From positions 21,331,327-21,395,326 of the forward strand of contig NC_049903.1 in the NCBI RefSeq assembly GCF_001411555.2: a stretch of 64,000 nucleotides of DNA. Reading direction: 5' to 3'. How positions within the stretch are numbered: the stretch's first letter is position 1; the number at the start of each line of letters is the position of its first letter. Position numbers and translations under genes: made by a program. Under the pieces are notes generated by a model. That model made no database searches. It saw only the letters and a list, made by a program, of their open reading frames with translations, and had not been told where the DNA came from. Source of the stretch: Juglans regia (Eukaryota > Streptophyta > Magnoliopsida > Fagales > Juglandaceae). Positions 58,795-64,000 of this stretch are shown piece by piece.

Positions 58795-60780
58795 GGAATG
58801 TACTCCATGTGGTGGAGTGATGCACCATATGGCGGATATGTCATAACGGTGATGTGGCGTTGTACGTGTAAAGGGAGTATACATGGAGTGTACTCCATGT
58901 GGTGGAGTGATGCACCATATGGCGGGTATGCCATAGTGGTGATATGGCGTATGTGAATGGAATACATAGGGCTGAGCAAAAATCCGACAATCCGACTCCG
59001 AATCTGAATCCGAATCCGACTCCGCTCCGGCTCCGCTCCGACTCTGCTCCGACTCCGACTTGTCGGAGTCGGAGTCGGAGTTTTTTTCCTCTTGAAAGTC
59101 GGAGTCGGAGTCGGAGTCATTGATGAACCGACTCCGGCTCCGCTCCGATCCGACTCCGACCCTCCGACTCCGCCTCCGCCTCCGCCTCCGATTTTATACA
59201 TATTTTATAAAAATATGTGTTTTTCTATATATTAATTATTTAAATTTTATACAACTATATCTTATATAATTAGTTAAACTCAATAATATACTAGTTAAAT
59301 AATATATTTATACTATAATATATAGACTAAATTTACTAATAATAGTTTAGTATATGACTATATGTAAATATCATACTACTAAAAATTTACAATATTACTA
59401 CCATGTTGTTCTAAATTACTAATGTATAAATATAATAGCATGTAATACTAATGTATATATAATATACTATAAACACTAAGATGCATAATAACATCAACAT
59501 GTAATATTGTAATACATATACTAATGGATAAACACTAATCTATAAATTTATAATAACATATAATACTAATGTATAATAACTAAAGTATTATTCATATAAA
59601 TTTTATATAACAATATCTTGTATTAATTATATTTTTTGACCTAATAAATTCTCAACATATTCATTTTGATAAATATATTAATAATTCTAATATACATTAG
59701 TATAATAATTAGATTTATGGCCTAATACTAATACTATTAGTGACCACTTTAAGCCTATATATAAATTACTATATAAAGCACTATAGTATTAATTACTAAT
59801 ACTATATTACTATGTGATACTATTAACTATAGTGATATATTAGTATTAGACATTAGTATACTAATACTATCAGTGATATAGTTAGTGTAATATAATAATA
59901 TTTATACTAATACTATTATATAGTTATACTAAATCACTATAACTAATACTAATATAGTTATACTAATCACTATAATTATATATAGTATTAATATCACTAT
60001 TAGTATAATACTATAATATATAGTATTAATAATAACTAATACTAATATAATTATTAGTATAACTAATATTTATATATATTAATATATATATCAAGTATAA
60101 GAGATTAGAGATTTAATATATATATATATATATATCAAGTATATTAGTTTATTATTAATATTTCGGTGCTTTTTTTTTAATATTCATATATAATAATATA
60201 TATCATATATATTTTTTTTATAAATTTTCATATATATATAATATATAAAATAGATTTATATTAGTTAGTATACTACTATACAATACGGCGTCGTTTCTAT
60301 TGCAATAGGACTTTCTTTTTAATTTTTGAATGCATGTTAGTATGTTACTTGTTTTATTTAGTTGTATTTTTTTTATAATCAAAAGTTTAATTAATTTAGA
60401 TTGTAATGTTGAGAAAATTGAAATTTAAAAGCTCACAATTTTTTTTTTTAAAAAAAAAGTGGGTCAAATATGAAGTTAAAAAAGATAAAAAATAATAATA
60501 AAAAAATCCGACTCCGCTCCGACTTGTCGGAGCGGATTTTATATGTTTCGGAGTCGGAGTCGGAGGTCGGATTCGACCTCCGACAAAGTCGGAGTCGGAG
60601 TCGGAGGTTGGGCCCTCCGACTCCGAAAGTGTCGGTGCTCAGCCCTAGAAATACACAAGGAGTGTACTCCATGTGGTATAATGATGCACCATATGGCGGG
60701 TATGCCATAGTGGTGATGTGGCGTATGTGAAGGGAGATACGTTGAGTGTACTCCGCGAGGTAGCGAGTCGCGACACTCCG
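58795..60780. repeat. ~85-90-bp tandem repeats in LTR-4, split by a hAT element
   Basis: Units carrying TACTCCATGTGGTGGAGTGA and GCACCATATGGCGG begin near 58801, 58891 and 60666. The hAT-like element (58967-60647) inserted inside the second unit. Degenerate relatives extend left to about 58620. Confidence 0.9.
58967..60647. mobile_element. hAT-like element with GGAGTCGG subterminal repeats (1681 bp)
   Basis: Perfect inverted ends TAGGGCTGAGC / GCTCAGCCCTA. Target duplication GGAATACA / GAAATACA (58959-58966, 60648-60655; 7 of 8). Both subterminal regions are dense arrays of GGAGTCGGAGTCGG on one strand or the other, while the core (59200-60470) is AT-rich and full of TAATACTA-like words. No transposase is present. 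Confidence 0.88.
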
Positions 60781-60904
60781 TGTAGCATGTCACAGTGATG
60801 GGTAGTGTCGGGAATTGTGGAACAGTGTCCCGAAGTAGTTATGGCATAGCTGGTAGTCTGAGGTGACAAGTGTCACCGTGATGGACTTATGGCTAGGAGT
60901 ATGC

Positions 60905-61290
60905 GTGAAGTAGCAGAACAAGTATAAGAGTGCGCAGCGGAAGCATGATTGAGGAATGTCACGAAGTGACATGACTATTGACAATCGTGCTTGTGATGGG
61001 TGAAGTAGCAGAACAAGTATAAGAGTGCGCAGTGGAAGCATGACTGAGGAATGTCACGAAGTGACGTGACTATTGATAGTCGTGCTTGTGATGGGTGAAG
61101 TAGCGGAACAAGTGTAAGAGTACGCAGCGGAAGCATGACTGGGCAACGTCACGAAATGACATGGTTATTGGCAGTCATGCTTATGATGGGTGTGAAGTGT
61201 TAGAGTGTAGAAATGGCTTAACGGGAACGTGATGAGATGTCACGATGTGATAGGAGTACGTGAGGAACCGTACTCGTGATGAGTTAAGGG
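60905..61290. repeat. 95-bp tandem array in LTR-4
   Basis: Units start with GTGAAGTAGCAGAACAAG at 60905, 61000 and 61095 (95-bp period), with a diverged fourth at about 61192. Each contains a TGTCACGAAGTGACA palindrome-like block. Confidence 0.93.
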
Positions 61291-63652
61291 TTGATATAAG
61301 AATGATATAGTGGGATGTTAGGTGATGCGACAAGGTCATGGCGTAGCTTGGGTGTAGTCTCAAGCTATATGACGTGACATAAGGCATAGTGAATTGAGTC
61401 TTGTCGTGTTAAGTGTTGGGATGAACTGTCAAAAGGGACGGGTAGCGTGAAGAGTCATGCTAGCCTAGTTAAGAGAAGGTTGATATTGGAGTATGGTGCT
61501 TGTTTATACAAGCAGGTGATCAATGTGTCATATGTTGTTCTTAGGTGATAAAGGGATAAGGTACATGTATAATCTGGTTAGACACATGTGCCAGACGGAT
61601 TCACCATGTGTAATGGGTAATCTGTCACTAGTACAGTTACACGGTGCTGAAGCCTCAGAGTTGGCTTAGAGCCGTGTGGTCTGTATGGATGGGAATGAGG
61701 ATTAGTATGGGCTAAGGTGCATGAAGATAGTGACGGGTGTATTATCTAGGATTGGGATGCGTGATTCCATCGGTCAGAATCATGCGTCGGAATGTGGTTA
61801 TAAGAAGAGTAAGACAAATGTCTTAGTGTCTTAATCCTAAGGTGAATCATGGGTTCACTTTAGTAGATGAGCACTCAAGACAAGACTTTGAGTTGGAAGA
61901 TGTGGTGACCTTAAGTGGTCCCCGAAGGATTTAGCATAGTATAGGGCACGTAAGTGCACGAGATAGAAGGAGAGTGTTCTAGGTAAAGTGTAGTTCTATT
62001 TCTAGTTTAAGTTGATTATGCATTAGATAGAGAATGACATTAAGGTTATGTGTATGCATGTAGGTTGCCATCTGACAAGCACACGAATGGACTGCATGAC
62101 ATGCAAATAGCATGGAGTCCAGGTAAGTGTTACGTTTATACTCTTCTAGAGTTTTCCAAGATACAAGAAACGATTTTCCTTTAAGATGCTCACGAAAAGA
62201 AACGAAAGACACTTTACGAAAGAAAATGCTAAGTGTTCAAAGGTATAAGTATGTACGCCCCCTCCTTGGCAGTCCCTTTTTATGCATCCAAAGTATTAAT
62301 TGTACGCATGTGAATGGATGATTATACGCTGTATCTATTGTATGTATTTTCTAAAAAAATTCATTAACTGATGAAAATGAAAGGCATGACATCGGATGCT
62401 TTTATGGATCCTACTAACCGACGCTTTCATGTGCGCCACAAGGTGATGCTTGTGGACGCCATGAGAGACGACGTTCAAAGTGACGCTTATGGATGCCACG
62501 AAAACTGACGTTTAGGCCCATGTAGGTTCTTAAATGACGTTTTCCATGAACAAACTGTTAAAGAAATGATAGAACTGAAAAAGGAAAAGACGATTTTCTG
62601 GCTTACGCCCCAAACGATGCTTTCTCATGAAAAGAAATGTTCTCTCATGAAATGACTGTTAAATGAAAGAATGAACTGAATGAAAGCTCCAGCTCTCTAG
62701 AGTTGACATGAACGAATGAATGAAAAGTAAAGAAAGACATGAAAGCATGAAATGTATGAAGATACGTAACGGCCACATGAATGAATGAAAAGGGTACCAA
62801 TGAATGGGCAGATTGCAATGCCGGGTAAGAAGTACTAAAAGTACACCCAATGCTGCCCCCTATGAAATGGATTCCCAACCCATAGTCATGGGCGGAGTCC
62901 GGGTCCAAAGGAAGACCGCTAACCCCAACACACGGGGCGTAACAGTGTGTATTGGCCTATGAAAGTGATAAGAATGAATGGATGTATGCATGCATGTACG
63001 AACGCACGAATGCACGAACCTTTAAGAAATGAAGGCACTGACGAGGGGCACATTTTAAAGAAATGAAAACATTTTGAAAGAAAAATCCTTCCAGTGACAT
63101 TTTCAAAAGAACGCACGTATGCACATAAACATGTACGAACTCTTGAAGAAATGAAGGCACTGACAGGAGAAACGTTTTACGAAAAGAAAGCCCATGTTTA
63201 AAAGAGAAAAATCTCGTCCAGTGACGTTTTCAAATGAACGCACGTATGACACGTATGCATGCACGTAATAGTATGTATGAATGATAAATGCATGAATGAA
63301 AACCTATATTGTTATATTTTAACTGTATGAAGTAATGCTTACAAGTTTTCATCTCATTTTAGTTTTTATGCATGTCCCTTTCCCCTACAGGAACTGCATG
63401 ATCAGGACGGACACGGCCCGTGGGGAAGAGCACGGAAGTCTAGACACGAGTTTTAAATGTACGTGAGGCCTTTTTATTATCAAATTAATGTTTTCCGCTG
63501 TAAACCTTTTTTATTCTAAAGCATTTTAATTTATAAACGTGGAGTCTTGCACCCTGGGTATGCAAGTGAAAAGTTTTAAATCGGACGGTAATTCCCGTCA
63601 TCCTTTATAAAAATATTTTATAAAAAGTCACACTACAAGAACGGGCGTTACA
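61291..63652 (-). other. Remaining LTR-4 sequence
   Basis: No protein family is recognised. The 62400-63300 part is dominated by GACGCTT and AATGAATGAAA-like words; GAAATGAAGGCACTGAC recurs near 63028 and 63150 as an imperfect direct repeat. Confidence 0.5.
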
Positions 63653-64000
63653 CAGTCTATTTGATGAAATGCCCAACTCATCATTGACTACTATCACTAC
63701 TATAAGTTAAGTTAATATATAGTAATTATGATATAGATATTTTGTATACTAGTCCCACTGGTTGCACCCAAATCATTTTATAAAATTAACTTATAAAAGT
63801 AATATCTTTTACAAAAACACCTTCATTTTAAAATATAGTCGTGTAAAGGATTATATATGTATCATTACTTGTAAGTAAAATCCAAGACAGTTGTAGGAGT
63901 AAAAAGAATATTAAGTGGAAAGTGCAAACATGGGCCAAGTGAATGGTTACAACAATTCATACATGTTATAATTAAGCAAATAGTAAAATTAAAGAGATTG
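63653..64000. other. Flank right of LTR-4
   Basis: AT-rich, no gene seen. The first five bases (CAGTC) would be the expected target duplication of the Gypsy element, but a matching left copy was not found in the window. Confidence 0.5.

Larger units (their letters stand above)
56033..63652 (-). mobile_element. Very long Gypsy LTR-like segment (LTR-4)
   Basis: Left end TGACAGCCCAAGCC sits beside the primer-binding site. The right end GGGCGTTACA matches the ends of LTR-1 and LTR-2. It is 7620 bp, or about 5.9 kb after removing the nested hAT-like element (58967-60647). The block CCAACACACGGGGCG near 62925-62939 corresponds to modules in the other LTRs. A GC-rich section (57240-58260) has Pro/Ser/His-rich frames without known domains. 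The left LTR partner was not found, and other nested insertions may inflate the length. Confidence 0.5.

Noticed and set aside
58389..59201. A 270-residue minus-strand frame rich in His, Tyr and Thr
   Set aside because: It is a translation of the tandem repeats and the GGAGTCGG array of the hAT element, so it is repeat-derived.
63632..63652. CACTACAAGAA as a CACTA left terminus
   Set aside because: It sits at the very end of LTR-4 and runs straight into GGGCGTTACA; best explained as LTR sequence.
1..64000. CRISPR array, phage, plasmid or bacterial operon
   Set aside because: Tandem arrays present have no spacer/repeat structure and no associated genes; all genes found are plant or plant retroelement.

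Overview
This window is nuclear DNA from a flowering plant. The genes have introns and code for organelle-targeted proteins, and much of the rest is plant LTR retrotransposons, tRNA-derived SINEs, an L1-type LINE, and hAT-, PIF/Harbinger-, MULE- and CACTA-like DNA elements. The repeat flavour fits a woody eudicot, possibly Fagales, but that is inference. There are no bacterial genes, no CRISPR array and no obvious RNA gene.

Three host genes can be supported. (1) At 2274-3551 (+) is an intronless PORR-domain protein, a plant organelle RNA-binding/splicing factor. (2) At 37444-35136 (-) is a seven-exon DUF177/YCED homolog, a plastid 23S rRNA accumulation factor. Its exons total exactly 720 nt in one frame, but the exon-4 splice donor reads TTAAGT instead of GTAAGT. 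(3) At 45177-39158 (-) is a YGGT/YlmG-family protein resembling CCB3 (cytochrome b6f maturation). It is assembled from three phase-compatible exons around a ~5.2 kb intron filled with SINEs, a Copia fragment and a MITE.

Most of the rest is transposable elements. 1323-1966 and 7763-8467 are hAT-like elements with 8-bp duplications. 8639-11070, 19948-23598 and 26933-29524 are large solo LTRs of related Gypsy-type families, each with a perfect 5-bp target-site duplication. 12280-12452 is a MULE-type MITE. 12513-14296 is a PIF/Harbinger-like element that keeps only its Myb/NAM-associated ORF. 18405-26837 is a decayed Copia element split by the second solo LTR, which itself holds a poly(A) retroposon, so the nest is three deep. 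29895-34991 is an intact Copia element with identical 274-bp LTRs and one uninterrupted 1527-residue gag-pol frame. 45810-51047 is a degenerate L1-type LINE.

From 53.8 to 63.65 kb lies a minus-strand Gypsy element remnant: a gag zinc knuckle, gag N-terminus, a primer-binding site for initiator tRNA-Met, and a very long LTR-like segment (about 5.9 kb after subtracting a nested hAT element) full of tandem arrays. No new multi-gene biological system was found. The observations most worth checking are the broken splice donor in the YCED gene, the TE-filled intron of the CCB3-like gene, the young intact Copia element, the conserved module shared by the large LTRs, and several perfect long hairpins.
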